64,000 bases of DNA from Nostoc sp. MS1 (GTDB taxonomy: Bacteria > Cyanobacteriota > Cyanobacteriia > Cyanobacteriales > Nostocaceae), in contig NZ_AP023441.1 in NCBI RefSeq assembly GCF_019976755.1, positions 2,477,501 through 2,541,500 on the forward strand, given 5' to 3'. Position 1 is the stretch's first letter. Every line of letters starts with the position of its first letter. This document shows positions 1 through 8,954 of the stretch, piece after piece. A program made the translations under genes and the position numbers. The notes under the pieces are model-generated. The model searched no databases and was not told the origin of the DNA. It worked only from the letters and a program-made list of their open reading frames with translations.

Positions 1-2422
1 GGTCATCATCTGCACTATAACGAAAATTTACATTTTCAAATTTTACTTCGCCTCGAATTGGCGGTAGAACCAACATCGAATTTTCCGCAATTTCTTCTGG
101 TTGAGTGTTGAAAATATCATCTAAACGCTCTACAGAAACTAAAACTTCTTGAAATTCATCCCAAAGACTGACAAGTGATAAAACAGGGCCAATTACATTA
201 CCAATCAGCATATTAAAAGCCACTAATTGACCTATGCTGAGTTGGTCTTGAATTACTAATGTTGCTGAATACCACAGCAAAGCTGTACTACCTAATGTAT
301 TAATTAATCCGCTAATTACTTGTAGGATAATTGCCAGTTTTTGACCACGAAATTTGGCATTAACTGTACTTGTAAAGTGGTCTTCCCAGCGCCAGCGCAA
401 TTCACGTTCGGCGGCTGCGGCTTTAACTGTAGCAACTCCTGTGAGCATTTCTACTAATGACGAGTTTTGCTTGGCAGATTCATTAAAAATTTCCCGCGAT
501 ACCTGACGTAAAATTGGACTAGCAATTACTGTTAACAAAATAATTGGTGGCAATAGTGCCAACACTAAAAAAGTTAATTGCAAGTTGTAATATGCCATAA
601 GTCCGACATAGACAACTGCTGTCAGTGCATCCAGCCAAGCTGCTACTGCTTGTCGTGTGAGAAACACCTGAATTTTTTGGTTTTCTTGAACACGGGTAAT
701 AATATCGCCTACATGGCGGGTAGCAAAAAACTGAAGCGGTAAATTGAGAGTATGAGTAATAAAGCCAGTAATCAAACTCAAGTCCACTCGGTTCGAGAAA
801 TAGTCGAGCATATATTGGCGAATGCTTCCCAAACCAATGCGCCAAATACTAAATACCAACGAACCGATGATGAAGATATGTAGAGTGCTGAGACTTTTAT
901 GCACTACTACTTGGTCGAGAATGATTTGAGTTAATAGGGGAGTTATCAAACCAAAAATTTGCAGGAGCAAAGAAGCAATGATAATAGGTAGTAGCAATGA
1001 ACGGTAAGGTAAAAACGCTCCCCAAAATCGTCTTAAAGATGGTTTGGCAGATTGTACAGATTGGAATTGTGACGTAGGCGTTAGTAGCAGTGCATATCCA
1101 GTCCAACCTGCTTGAAAATCTTTGAGTTTGAGCTTTTTACGCCCAATAGCCGGGTCAGCAACAATAACGCAATTTTTTCGCACCCCATAAACAACTACAT
1201 AATGATCGCCTTGCCAGTGGGCAATCCAAGGATGTTTTTGATTGGCTATACGGTTTAAACTAGCTCGTACTGGCCTAGCTTGAAAACCTATACTTTCTGC
1301 GGCGGTTGCTAAACTTTTGAGGGAAGCTCCGCTACGACCAACATTGGCGATATTTCGCAGCACATTAATACTAAACTTTTTCCCCCAGTAACGAGAGATC
1401 ATCGCCAAGCAAGCTGGCCCGCAATCAGACGTACTCTGCTGCTGAATGAATGGATAACGCTGTCCAAACAAGGGACGGCGTTGTGGACTGGGTAGGGGAA
1501 AGGTGATGACATTAGACTGGGCTTTTGCAGATGGCGTTTGCAGATTGGTTTTGGGTGTACTTGCTACGGGATGTTTGCGGCGTTGAGCTTTATCTGTAAT
1601 CATCTGCTCGGAAGATACGCCCAATAGTTGCGGAACAATAGCTTGAGCTTTCTGCCAATGTGCGATCGCTAGTTTATAAATAACTAAATCTGTTTTGGCA
1701 ATCCAATCAGCTGGTACTTGTTCAGGATATCCCCAACTGTTACCGACATTGGGGAAAGGTGCTGATGAATTTTCTAAACTATGAATTTCTCCACTACGCA
1801 ACCAGAAACGTCCCGCATCACCGGGAGTTGACTCAGACAAGACTGAACCAGCACTAACTTTTACTTCTACTAGATCAAGTACAAATTCTTTGAGGGTATG
1901 GCTGGAAAGTTTGGGACGTGATTGCTTATCTGTTACCTTCTGCACATCAACAGCCGTTTTGAAGAATAGCAGAGTTTGTCGAATCGCAGTCATACGGCTT
2001 AAGTAGTCTAGCAGTTGCGGCAACTCATCACACCACTGTTTGAGTTTGGCGGTAGGGATAAAAGCCACCTTACCTGCACTAGCTGCGATCGCACGATAAG
2101 CTATAGGTTCATCGGTGAATAGTTCATCTGCACCATAAGTTTCTCCAAATTCTAATAATGAAGCTGCTACTTCTTTTTGTAAGGTTGCATTCCAGCTAAT
2201 CAGTCGCACCTTACCGTGACAAATAATGTAACAACCTTTTTGTGCTTCATGAAAAAGCTCATCACCAAGGTTAAAGTCTCGGATTTCAAAGGCTGGAGAC
2301 AAGTTCCGTACTAACTCGCTATTAACTGGCAACCAACTCAAAAGAATATCGGATAATGTTTGGCGATCGTTGTCAGACTGTACTAAAAAGTTATTTTTTT
2401 CAGTTCCTAATGTTTGTTTCAT
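1..2422 (-). CDS. C39-peptidase ABC exporter with cNMP-binding-like N-terminus (partial)
   Basis: This is an open reading frame of about 807 codons that starts with ATG at 2420-2422 and runs off the left edge, so its C-terminal ATPase domain is not in the window. Residues about 35-150 look like a cyclic-nucleotide-binding domain, followed by a second degenerate one to about residue 300. A C39 peptidase domain follows: the motif STSDCGPACLAM gives catalytic Cys334, GDHYVV gives His407, and Asp423 lies in DPAIG, so the triad is complete. Membrane segments of an ABC exporter occupy about residues 470-750, and the last codons begin the nucleotide-binding domain. C39 exporters cleave double-glycine leaders and secrete the cargo. 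The divergent gene at 2869 encodes such a leader, and the HlyD adaptor at 5445-7010 is the probable partner. The architecture recalls HetC-type exporters. The cargo assignment is inference. Confidence 0.9.
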   Translation of the reverse strand, partial: MKQTLGTEKNNFLVQSDNDRQTLSDILLSWLPVNSELVRNLSPAFEIRDFNLGDELFHEAQKGCYIICHGKVRLISWNATLQKEVAASLLEFGETYGADELFTDEPIAYRAIAASAGKVAFIPTAKLKQWCDELPQLLDYLSRMTAIRQTLLFFKTAVDVQKVTDKQSRPKLSSHTLKEFVLDLVEVKVSAGSVLSESTPGDAGRFWLRSGEIHSLENSSAPFPNVGNSWGYPEQVPADWIAKTDLVIYKLAIAHWQKAQAIVPQLLGVSSEQMITDKAQRRKHPVASTPKTNLQTPSAKAQSNVITFPLPSPQRRPLFGQRYPFIQQQSTSDCGPACLAMISRYWGKKFSINVLRNIANVGRSGASLKSLATAAESIGFQARPVRASLNRIANQKHPWIAHWQGDHYVVVYGVRKNCVIVADPAIGRKKLKLKDFQAGWTGYALLLTPTSQFQSVQSAKPSLRRFWGAFLPYRSLLLPIIIASLLLQIFGLITPLLTQIILDQVVVHKSLSTLHIFIIGSLVFSIWRIGLGSIRQYMLDYFSNRVDLSLITGFITHTLNLPLQFFATRHVGDIITRVQENQKIQVFLTRQAVAAWLDALTAVVYVGLMAYYNLQLTFLVLALLPPIILLTVIASPILRQVSREIFNESAKQNSSLVEMLTGVATVKAAAAERELRWRWEDHFTSTVNAKFRGQKLAIILQVISGLINTLGSTALLWYSATLVIQDQLSIGQLVAFNMLIGNVIGPVLSLVSLWDEFQEVLVSVERLDDIFNTQPEEIAENSMLVLPPIRGEVKFENVNFRYSADDD

Positions 2423-2868
2423 AATGTTTTACACCAGAATAATTATGTATTTGTGATTACAACCAACATCAAATGCTTTTAAATTGGCAATCATTTAGAT
2501 TTACAAATTAGTTTATAAGTTTATTTATTCTACAAAAATATAAAAATTGTCCTGATTTTAAGTTTGATTTGTATCTATTGTTTATTGATTAAAAATATAA
2601 ATACTCTCAAGCAAAGCATCATAGCAAATTGGCTTATAAGCGTATCGCCAATTTGGCAAAAACTTTCATTTATCCTCTTAAAAAAACATCTTATTTACTG
2701 AAATCATTATTTTTTCGTGCCTCCAAATTTGTTCCAGCCAAAATGGCAGTAATTTGGTCTAAACATATTGACTCTAATAAAAAATGCTTTATCTTGATAA
2801 ATGTAACCAAACAAAAAACGGTTACAGCAAAGTTCCCAATGATCGGCTACTATTCATAGGAGAAAACA
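2423..2868. other. Divergent intergenic region between exporter and leader-peptide gene
   Basis: This 446-base AT-rich gap should hold the promoters for the leftward exporter and the rightward double-glycine peptide gene. I see no clear palindromic operator. A possible short reading frame from a TTG at 2629 to 2859 has no convincing ribosome-binding site or family resemblance and is not called. Confidence 0.5.
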
Positions 2869-3198
2869 ATGATTATTTCTGATTTAGAAATTTTAGAAGT
2901 TGTTGAAGTTGCTAATGTTCAAGGTGGTTTAGTACCTCCCTATACCTACTACCAAAATGATTTTATTAGTATCGATTTTGATACTACCAATACCTTCACT
3001 ACTGTTATTAACCCTCCTGATGATCCTACCAACAACTCTGCTGCTGCTGGTGCTAAGGCTCAAACTCGCAATTTCACTTTCTTTCCTACCCGCTCTTACA
3101 CCAAGGCTGACACCGTAACTGTATCTGATTACTTGGGAGGCTCCTTCGCTAGTAGTACTTCTGCTGCTGTAATTAGTAGAGCTTCTTTGATACCGTAG
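2869..3198 (+). CDS. Double-glycine leader peptide precursor, putative cargo of the C39 exporter
   Basis: This 109-residue protein begins with ATG six bases after a good AGGAG (2858-2862). Its first 20 residues, ending ANVQGG, fit the double-glycine leader pattern: Leu at -12, Glu at -8, hydrophobic residues at -7 and -4, and Gly-Gly at -2/-1. Cleavage would leave an 89-residue, Ser/Thr/Ala- and aromatic-rich cargo starting LVPPYTYY. C39 peptidase exporters cut after such a glycine pair, and one is encoded divergently 446 bases away. The cargo has no Cys and shows no family I recognise, so bacteriocin, signal or surface protein are all open. The 3' end lies in an 80-bp tandem duplication. The reading frame stops at TAG 3196-3198 just as the second copy begins, and the second copy is open in another frame to 3269. 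Confidence 0.8.
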   Translation: MIISDLEILEVVEVANVQGGLVPPYTYYQNDFISIDFDTTNTFTTVINPPDDPTNNSAAAGAKAQTRNFTFFPTRSYTKADTVTVSDYLGGSFASSTSAAVISRASLIP

Positions 3199-3269
3199 CT
3201 GTAGCTGATTACTTGGGAGGCTCCTTCGCTAGTAGTACTTCTGCTCGTGTAATTAACAGAGCTTTTTAG
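3109..3269 (+). repeat. 80-bp tandem duplication at the 3' end of the leader-peptide gene
   Basis: Two copies, 3109-3188 and 3189-3269, lie head to tail with a period of exactly 80 bases and about 9 differences. Copy 1 encodes residues 81-107 of the precursor. Copy 2, read in the frame beginning GAT at 3189, encodes a near-identical peptide containing DYLGGSFASSTSA and ends at TAG 3267-3269. Because 80 is not a multiple of three, the upstream frame cannot enter copy 2 in register. Copy 2 could be the original gene end or a decayed addition. Confidence 0.9.
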
Positions 3270-3690
3270 TTAATTCAAAATAGGTTTTGAAAGCTTCAGC
3301 CTTATAGATTGCAATCTATAAATTCCAAAAAAATGCTTATACAGGTATGAGATTTTCTTGTTAAATTATAGTTAAAGCAATCTATACCTATGTTTGAATT
3401 GGTTAATAGCCTACTAGAATGTTAAGGGAAAATGCAAGTTGAAAATAGTTTTATAGTAAGTGTTAAAGCGCTATAGACTTTTGTAGCCCAAGGGTAACAC
3501 TTACTAAAAACTAACTCACAGCATCAGAATTGATGACAGCAGATTAGTAATAAGAAACCACTGCACACTCAATATTTACGAGTTTTCAGTGGTTTCTTAT
3601 TTCCCAACTACGCTGCTAATAGATTTGGCGCATTTTTTCTAACTGAATATTAGATTTTGTGATCGCTCTACCAGCTTCATTGAGGATTGT
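3270..3690. other. Intergenic region with two inverted repeats
   Basis: This 421-base gap separates the leader-peptide gene from the secreted protein at 3691. It holds a 12-bp inverted repeat with arms at 3454-3465 and 3495-3506, and a 15-bp hairpin listed separately. I see no gene in it. Confidence 0.6.
3549..3601 (+). terminator. 15-bp perfect hairpin, possible terminator
   Basis: Arms AATAAGAAACCACTG (3549-3563) and its exact complement (3587-3601) enclose a 23-base loop. The right arm ends in a short T pair but lacks a long U tract, so this may be a terminator for the upstream gene or a mobile palindromic repeat. Confidence 0.4.
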
Positions 3691-4497
3691 ATGCAGAGAT
3701 ATTTAGGATTTACACACCACTTCTTATTACTGACTACATCTTGGCTAGCTAGTTCAGTTTTATTAACTTCACCTAGCCAAGCTGCTACTATTGCTTTGTC
3801 TCAAGGAAGTTTACTTTTTACTAACTTTAGTCAAAGCCCTTCAAGTACTTTTACTAACGCAGATACTAACGTTACATCGATTTTTAATGGTGGTGATGTA
3901 GCTACTAAAGCTGATGCGATCGCTTATCTTGGGGTTACGCCACCAGTAGGATATAGTATCACTTCTACTCAAGTCTTTGGTGAAAACAAAGATTCCATAG
4001 GTTTAGGACGTAGTAAAGCTACAATACAAGGTATTTTTGAGGCAGATAAAAATTTTTCTTTTAATTTCTCAGGTGAGCTAAACTTAGCAACCTTAACAAA
4101 TAATCCACGCCAGGAAGGTGCAAGTGTAAATGGTAATCTTGGTTTTGCTTTAATTAATCTTGCTAATAACAAGATATTGGACTATTTCCAAGTTAACGGT
4201 AATTTAACAACAGGAGATAATGATAGTCTTACATATCAAAACAGTAGTAATGTCGAATTTAGCGCATTCAGTAACTATGATTTAAGTGAATCACAAGAAT
4301 TTTACACATCAAATTTTGAAGGCTCTTTAAACCACTACTTTAATAATAAAACTACTGTAGCTTTAGTAGCATTCAATTCAACTGAAGCTAGAGTTTCCAC
4401 CCCTACGCCTTCTATGTTGTCAGGAGTGATTTTAAGTTGGAGTGTAATTATGTTGGGAATAAAGAGAAAGCATATAAAAAATAATGAACCTTGCTGA
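3691..4497 (+). CDS. Secreted protein with C-terminal sorting-type anchor
   Basis: This 268-residue protein has a clear signal peptide: a hydrophobic stretch at residues 10-27 with probable cleavage after SPSQA near residue 31. The mature part is rich in Asn, Ser, Thr and Phe and has no Cys until the last residue. The C-terminus has the layout of a PEP-CTERM-like tail: TPTPSM, a single hydrophobic helix of about 18 residues, then basic KRKHIK. Proteins of this build are exported and probably held at or beyond the cell envelope. I do not recognise the central domain. It sits between the leader-peptide gene and the convergent isomerase of the export cluster, but a functional link is only suggested by position. 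Confidence 0.75.
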   Translation: MQRYLGFTHHFLLLTTSWLASSVLLTSPSQAATIALSQGSLLFTNFSQSPSSTFTNADTNVTSIFNGGDVATKADAIAYLGVTPPVGYSITSTQVFGENKDSIGLGRSKATIQGIFEADKNFSFNFSGELNLATLTNNPRQEGASVNGNLGFALINLANNKILDYFQVNGNLTTGDNDSLTYQNSSNVEFSAFSNYDLSESQEFYTSNFEGSLNHYFNNKTTVALVAFNSTEARVSTPTPSMLSGVILSWSVIMLGIKRKHIKNNEPC

Positions 4498-4536
4498 TTG
4501 AACAAAAAATATTATAATTTGAATATTTTTCCCATA

Positions 4537-4564
4537 AAGAGAGATGGCGATCGCCATCTCTTTT
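4537..4564. terminator. Bidirectional terminator containing a HIP1 octamer
   Basis: A perfect 22-base palindrome (4540-4561, centred on GGCGATCGCC) is flanked by A on the left and T on the right. It lies between the convergent genes ending at 4497 and 4569, so it can serve as a terminator in both directions. The apex is itself a HIP1 site. Confidence 0.7.
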
Positions 4565-4568
4565 CCTA

Positions 4569-5300
4569 TTAAGCATATAGCATATAATTTAACTCCGCTA
4601 GTAACCATTCCTGAAACATTTTATGTAAAATTTCTTGATATATCTCAGGTGTTAATGTAGCAGAAATAAAATCTTCCACCATGAAAATACAACTGCTATG
4701 ATTAACTCTCATCGGGACTAGTAATTCTTTTGGTTGAGCATTAAATATAATTGCGGCTACATCTGGCTCGAAACTCCAACGGTACAATTTACCTTCATAA
4801 CCACAACGATTTCTGCGTGTTTCATCAACATCATAAAGATGAGCCGCTTCATAAAAACTAAGTTCACCTTCTTCTATTTGGTAGTAAATCTCTTGGGCAG
4901 AGTTTTGCTCAGGCAGAATTATTTGATAAAGGACAACTTGATCGTAATTAAGTTTATTTTCCCAAAAATATCTTTCTACCTCTTTGCCGAATAAATGTTC
5001 TGCTAATCTCTTACTTAAAAGATGATTACGGATTCCTGCTTCCCATTCGTCAGAGGAAATTAAATTATCAGCTAACCATCCTAAAGTGTCACTAGCTTTA
5101 AATAAACGTTTTTCATAACGTAGTTTCTCAGCTTCTATTTGAATTTCTTCTGGTGTTATTTGGATATTTCTGTCTGCGGCAGCTTGATTAATAATCTTTT
5201 GCTGTAATATCTGACTGCATAATCCTTTGAGTTGCAGATTATTTTTGAGGTATGTAATTACTTCTGGGAATGCAATCAATTTACTTTTAAATTCAATCAT
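4569..5300 (-). CDS. Parvulin/SurA-type peptidyl-prolyl isomerase
   Basis: This 243-residue protein starts with ATG at 5298-5300. The N-terminal half is helical and charged like the chaperone part of SurA-type proteins. Residues about 115-215 look like a parvulin rotamase domain, with ILPEQNSAQEIYYQIEEGE, then FYEAAHLY and a final strand region. No signal peptide is seen, so it is probably cytoplasmic. It lies 144 bases downstream of the HlyD adaptor on the same strand. Isomerases of this type next to HlyD and C39 exporters recur in cyanobacteria to my recollection, suggesting a role in presenting or folding the exported peptide. The rotamase domain is divergent, so catalytic activity is not assured. 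Confidence 0.75.
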   Translation of the reverse strand: MIEFKSKLIAFPEVITYLKNNLQLKGLCSQILQQKIINQAAADRNIQITPEEIQIEAEKLRYEKRLFKASDTLGWLADNLISSDEWEAGIRNHLLSKRLAEHLFGKEVERYFWENKLNYDQVVLYQIILPEQNSAQEIYYQIEEGELSFYEAAHLYDVDETRRNRCGYEGKLYRWSFEPDVAAIIFNAQPKELLVPMRVNHSSCIFMVEDFISATLTPEIYQEILHKMFQEWLLAELNYMLYA

Positions 5301-5352
5301 ATAGATAGAATGATAGGAATATAAGCTTAATACCTAAAATAGTTTGGTAACA

Positions 5353-5389
5353 GGTAATAGGTAATTGTTTTCTCCCATTACCTATTACC
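5353..5389. repeat. Palindromic GGTAATAGGTAAT hairpin repeat
   Basis: A 13-bp arm at 5353-5365 pairs perfectly with 5377-5389 around an 11-base loop, between the HlyD and isomerase genes. The same palindrome with a different loop occurs at 54823-54861, so it is a dispersed repeat. Confidence 0.75.
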
Positions 5390-5444
5390 GACCAAAGCAA
5401 GCATGTCGTTATCAATTAGCGGGATTTTATCTAAGTACTACATT

Positions 5445-7010
5445 TTACAAGGTGTTACCATCTGCTTGCAATTCTCTTAATGGTTCGAGCAAAATATCTG
5501 CAATGCGGCGGCGACGGATGATAATTTCAGCAGTAGCAGTTTGACCAGCTTGAAATTTAATTGTTTGATTCTTAGCTTTAACATAGTTGCGCTCCATAGC
5601 AATTTCTACTCGATATACTGCGCCAGTTTTTTCACTAACTGTGCTATTTGGTGAAATCGAGATTACTTTGCCAGGGATAATACTATAGTCTTGATATGGG
5701 TAAGCATCAAATTTAATTTTGACTTGGTTTCCGACTTTGACAAAGCCAGCTTCTTTAGTTGGTAAAGCGGCTTCTAAAATTAGTGGTACATTCTCAGGTG
5801 CTAATTCAGCTATTGTTTGTCCTGGTTGAACTACTTCCCCACTGTTGCGAACATTGAGTGATAAAACTGTACCAGCCACAGGAGCGATAAGAGCAAGTTG
5901 TTTTAACCTAGTTTTTGCTTCTAAAATCAGTTGTCCAGTTTGTTGGACTTGAGCTTGTAACTGAGTCTTTTGTACTTGTAGTTTTTGAATAGTTTGTTGG
6001 GCTTGTAACTGTATTGTTGTACCTTCTGCTTGCTTTTGGGTTAACTCAGCTTGTAATCGCTTTGACTCTGACAAAACTTGTTGCAGCGTCATTTGTTCTC
6101 GTTGGGATTGTGTCAGAGTTTGCTGGATATCGCCAGTTTGTTGAATGATTGTACGCTGGCGATCGCTCAAATTCTGTTGAGCCTGAAACAGTTGTTCTTG
6201 GGACAGTACCCCTTGTTCTACCAGAGATTTTAATCTTTGTATTCGTTCTTCTTGGGCTTTAGCATCTTTATACAATTGAGTCAGCAGCGCTTGGCTGACT
6301 TCTGCTCTTTGTTCATCCTGGGCGATCGCTACTTTTTGGCTTTGAATTTTCGAGATAGTTTGAGCGATCGTTGCCTTTTGTCCTTGAATTTCTGCCTGAT
6401 GAATCGCCATCTGCATTTTAGCTTCTAAGCGAGTTTTATCAATCAAAGCTTGTGTTTGAATAACTTGAGTTTGATAAGCAGTTAATTCTTGTTTCAACCG
6501 TTCTAATTCATTCAAGGCAATTTCTTGATCTAGTTGGGCTAATACTTCTCCAGATTTAACTTTCTGCCCTTCTTGAATATAAACATGAGCAACCTTACCA
6601 GAAATTGCCGGATGGACTTTATACACCTCTCCTAAAGGAACTAATCTGCCTCTAGCTTGACCAACTTCGTCCATATGCCCTACATTTGCCCAAGTAACAA
6701 TAGCTATACAAAATGCCATGCCACCTGCCATCAGTTGATAGGGTAGAGATGAAGGCGGTTGATCAATTAATGTCTGTACAGATGTTGACCATCTATCACT
6801 TTGAACATTAGCTGTCGGTAGGATTAATGATGTGTCGGTATTAACTAATTTCTGTTCTGAGAAAGTAGTAGAATCTTGGGCAACAGCTTTTATAGATGTA
6901 GTCGTACCACCAGATAATAAAGCTGCTTCATCACTAGCATCTGTAAATCCTTCAGAACTTACAAGTGGAGAATCTATAAACTTTTCCAGAGATTTGTATG
7001 ATGATTTCAT
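5445..7010 (-). CDS. HlyD-family secretion adaptor
   Basis: This 521-residue membrane-fusion/adaptor protein starts with ATG at 7008-7010. It has about 90 cytoplasmic residues, one membrane helix near residues 93-112, and the first half of a lipoyl-like domain (VAHVYIQEGQKVKSGEVLAQLD). A long Gln-rich coiled coil of about 220 residues follows, then the second lipoyl half (APVAGTVLSLNVRNSGEVVQPG) and a beta-barrel part to the end. HlyD proteins bridge an inner-membrane ABC exporter to the outer-membrane channel. The C39 exporter whose start is at 2422 is the likely partner, although the genes are separated by three others. No TolC-like outer-membrane gene is in the window. Confidence 0.9.
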   Translation of the reverse strand: MKSSYKSLEKFIDSPLVSSEGFTDASDEAALLSGGTTTSIKAVAQDSTTFSEQKLVNTDTSLILPTANVQSDRWSTSVQTLIDQPPSSLPYQLMAGGMAFCIAIVTWANVGHMDEVGQARGRLVPLGEVYKVHPAISGKVAHVYIQEGQKVKSGEVLAQLDQEIALNELERLKQELTAYQTQVIQTQALIDKTRLEAKMQMAIHQAEIQGQKATIAQTISKIQSQKVAIAQDEQRAEVSQALLTQLYKDAKAQEERIQRLKSLVEQGVLSQEQLFQAQQNLSDRQRTIIQQTGDIQQTLTQSQREQMTLQQVLSESKRLQAELTQKQAEGTTIQLQAQQTIQKLQVQKTQLQAQVQQTGQLILEAKTRLKQLALIAPVAGTVLSLNVRNSGEVVQPGQTIAELAPENVPLILEAALPTKEAGFVKVGNQVKIKFDAYPYQDYSIIPGKVISISPNSTVSEKTGAVYRVEIAMERNYVKAKNQTIKFQAGQTATAEIIIRRRRIADILLEPLRELQADGNTL

Positions 7011-7579
7011 AGAAAATTTTGGTTTGCCAAGATTAATTAATCAGGATTTACTTGTTATTACTTTTTTCTTACAACAGTTAGCGAGTATGTGAGATACAAA
7101 AGACTCTACCCGCGCGATCGCGCACCCTAACCTTGGTAAAGCCACGGTGTACACACAAGATTTATCAAATTGTCTAACAGCGTTTCAATCCCCCTTAAAA
7201 AGCGGGACTTTGATTCCAGTTCCCCCCTTTTTCAAGGGGGGTTAGGGGGGATCAGATAATTTATGTGTACACGGTAGCCTTGGTAAGAGTAGGGATATAC
7301 TTCATTTACCTGCACTACGCTGTAAATGCCTAAAGCAATTATTTTGATGCTAATCCTAAAATTTTTGTCGCTAATAATATGCTAATAAATATAATACTCT
7401 TGACTTTTATCGCTTCTAGCCAAAATGGCATTTCTTTAAGGGAAGATAGCAATTGTTAGGAACAAGCTACAAAATAATACTTATATTTTTCCAGAAATAA
7501 AATTAAATTCCTCTAGTTTGAAAAAATACCCTAGAGATTATATGTACAGTTTTCTTAACTTAGGTTTTGAATTAATACT
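7011..7579. other. Intergenic region with a repeat element
   Basis: This 569-base gap lies between the divergent HlyD and tadA genes. It holds the 7126-7290 element listed separately and AT-rich flanks that should contain both promoters. No gene is seen. Confidence 0.6.
7126..7290. repeat. Small inverted-terminal element with G/C-run core
   Basis: Imperfect inverted ends near 7130-7160 and 7261-7287 share GTGTACAC and the flanking CCTTGGTAA. The core has runs of C and G that can pair with each other. A second element with matching ends and core is at 36448-36610. It has no coding capacity and looks like a MITE-type dispersed repeat. Confidence 0.6.
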
Positions 7580-8065
7580 ATGTTCACTGAATATCCTGAA
7601 TACCTTATGTATCGCCAATGGATGAGCCGTGCTTTGGAGTTAGCAAAAATTGCCGGAGATGCAGGCGAAATTCCCGTTGGGGCAGTCATTACCGATGCAA
7701 GTGGTAACTTGATAGCCCAAGGAGAAAATCGTAAAGAACGTGACCAAGACCCGACAGCACACGCAGAAATTGTGGCGTTGAGAGCTGCTGCTCAAACCTT
7801 AAACACTTGGCGACTGCATGAATGTACCATGTACGTCACTCTAGAACCTTGCCCAATGTGTGCTGGTGCAATTATTCATGGGCGGTTGAGCAAACTTGTT
7901 TATGGAGTGGACGATACTAAAACTGGCGCAATTCGGACTGTTTTAAATATACCTGATAGTGCAGCTTCTAATCACCACTTACGAGTTATTGGAGGCATTC
8001 TAGAATCAGCCTGTCGCCAACATTTGCAAGACTGGTTTGCAATTCGGCGGATAAAAAACAAGTAA
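7580..8065 (+). CDS. tadA: tRNA-specific adenosine deaminase TadA
   Basis: This 161-residue protein matches the usual TadA length. It converts A34 to inosine in the anticodon of tRNA-Arg(ACG). The zinc deaminase motifs are complete: HAE with His61 and catalytic Glu63, and PCPMC with Cys91 and Cys94. The stretch GAIRTVLNIPD and the following sequence fit the tRNA-binding C-terminal part. The ATG at 7580 is used; an in-frame ATG at codon 10 would also keep every motif. It stands alone, 113 bases before the acyltransferase gene. Confidence 0.93.
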   Translation: MFTEYPEYLMYRQWMSRALELAKIAGDAGEIPVGAVITDASGNLIAQGENRKERDQDPTAHAEIVALRAAAQTLNTWRLHECTMYVTLEPCPMCAGAIIHGRLSKLVYGVDDTKTGAIRTVLNIPDSAASNHHLRVIGGILESACRQHLQDWFAIRRIKNK

Positions 8066-8178
8066 CGGACAGACTTGAAACTGTCCAACTACCATCACAC
8101 AAATTACGGAAGAAAAACTACGGTGGTACTACGTCAACATGACACCCCGATTTTACCAAGTAATTCGCAGCTACCAAA

Positions 8179-8946
8179 ATGATGGAATTTTTATCTGAGT
8201 CTTCTCATACCTGTCAAGTAAAACCACAAAATGAAATCTTTCAGTCTCAGGTAGCTGTAGCTGGGTCGCGGGTTTCGCCTTGGCTGGCTCCTGTTCTGTA
8301 TTTTGTTGGTAATTATTTTCTTTTGCCATCCTTCTTCGGACATATCTCCGTTACCGGACAAGAACAACTTCCCAAAACTGGCCCTGTGATTCTAGCTCCA
8401 ACTCATCGTGCAAGGTGGGATTCCTTACTTATACCCTACGTTGCTGGACGTTACGTCACAGGAAGAGACTTAAACTTTATGGTTTCTAATAATGAATGCC
8501 AGGGTTTACAAGGTTGGTTTGTCCGTCGCATGGGTGGCTTTCCTGTAGATACTCTGCACCCAGCCGTATCTAGCCTCCGCCATGCAGTTGAGTTACTCAA
8601 ACAAAAACAAATGTTAGTTATTTATCCCGAAGGCAATATTTTTCGGGACGGCAAACTGCATCCCCTGAAGCCGGGAATAGCCCGTTTAGCCTTGAGTGCA
8701 GAACTCAGCCATCCAGGTTTGGGCGTGAAAATAGTGCCAATTAGCATCAATTACAGCCATCCTTATCCTTGCTGGGGTACAGATGTTAGTATTCACATCG
8801 GCTCGGCAATTAGTATTCAAGATTACACCAATGGTAAAATCAAGCAAAATGCCAAACGCCTTACAGAAGATTTAAGCAAGGATTTACAACGCTTAAGTAA
8901 TTCCTTGGTGGTGAGTCATCGTGCTTTTGCGGAGTCTATTAATTAA
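8179..8946 (+). CDS. 1-acyl-glycerol-3-phosphate acyltransferase (PlsC family)
   Basis: This 255-residue protein belongs to the PlsC/LPLAT acyltransferase family, which acylates lysophosphatidic acid at the membrane in phospholipid synthesis. The catalytic HX4D box is His76-Asp81 (HRARWD) and the YPEG motif is at residues 149-152. A hydrophobic segment at about residues 36-53 precedes the catalytic domain. Two ATG codons open the frame, and either may be used. Cyanobacteria carry several paralogues, so the exact acyl acceptor cannot be told from sequence. Confidence 0.85.
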   Translation: MMEFLSESSHTCQVKPQNEIFQSQVAVAGSRVSPWLAPVLYFVGNYFLLPSFFGHISVTGQEQLPKTGPVILAPTHRARWDSLLIPYVAGRYVTGRDLNFMVSNNECQGLQGWFVRRMGGFPVDTLHPAVSSLRHAVELLKQKQMLVIYPEGNIFRDGKLHPLKPGIARLALSAELSHPGLGVKIVPISINYSHPYPCWGTDVSIHIGSAISIQDYTNGKIKQNAKRLTEDLSKDLQRLSNSLVVSHRAFAESIN

Positions 8947-8954
8947 CTGTTGAC

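Noticed and set aside
2629..2859. 76-codon open frame upstream of the leader-peptide gene
   Set aside because: It needs a TTG start, has no Shine-Dalgarno sequence, is AT-rich and basic without a domain, and lies where promoters are expected.
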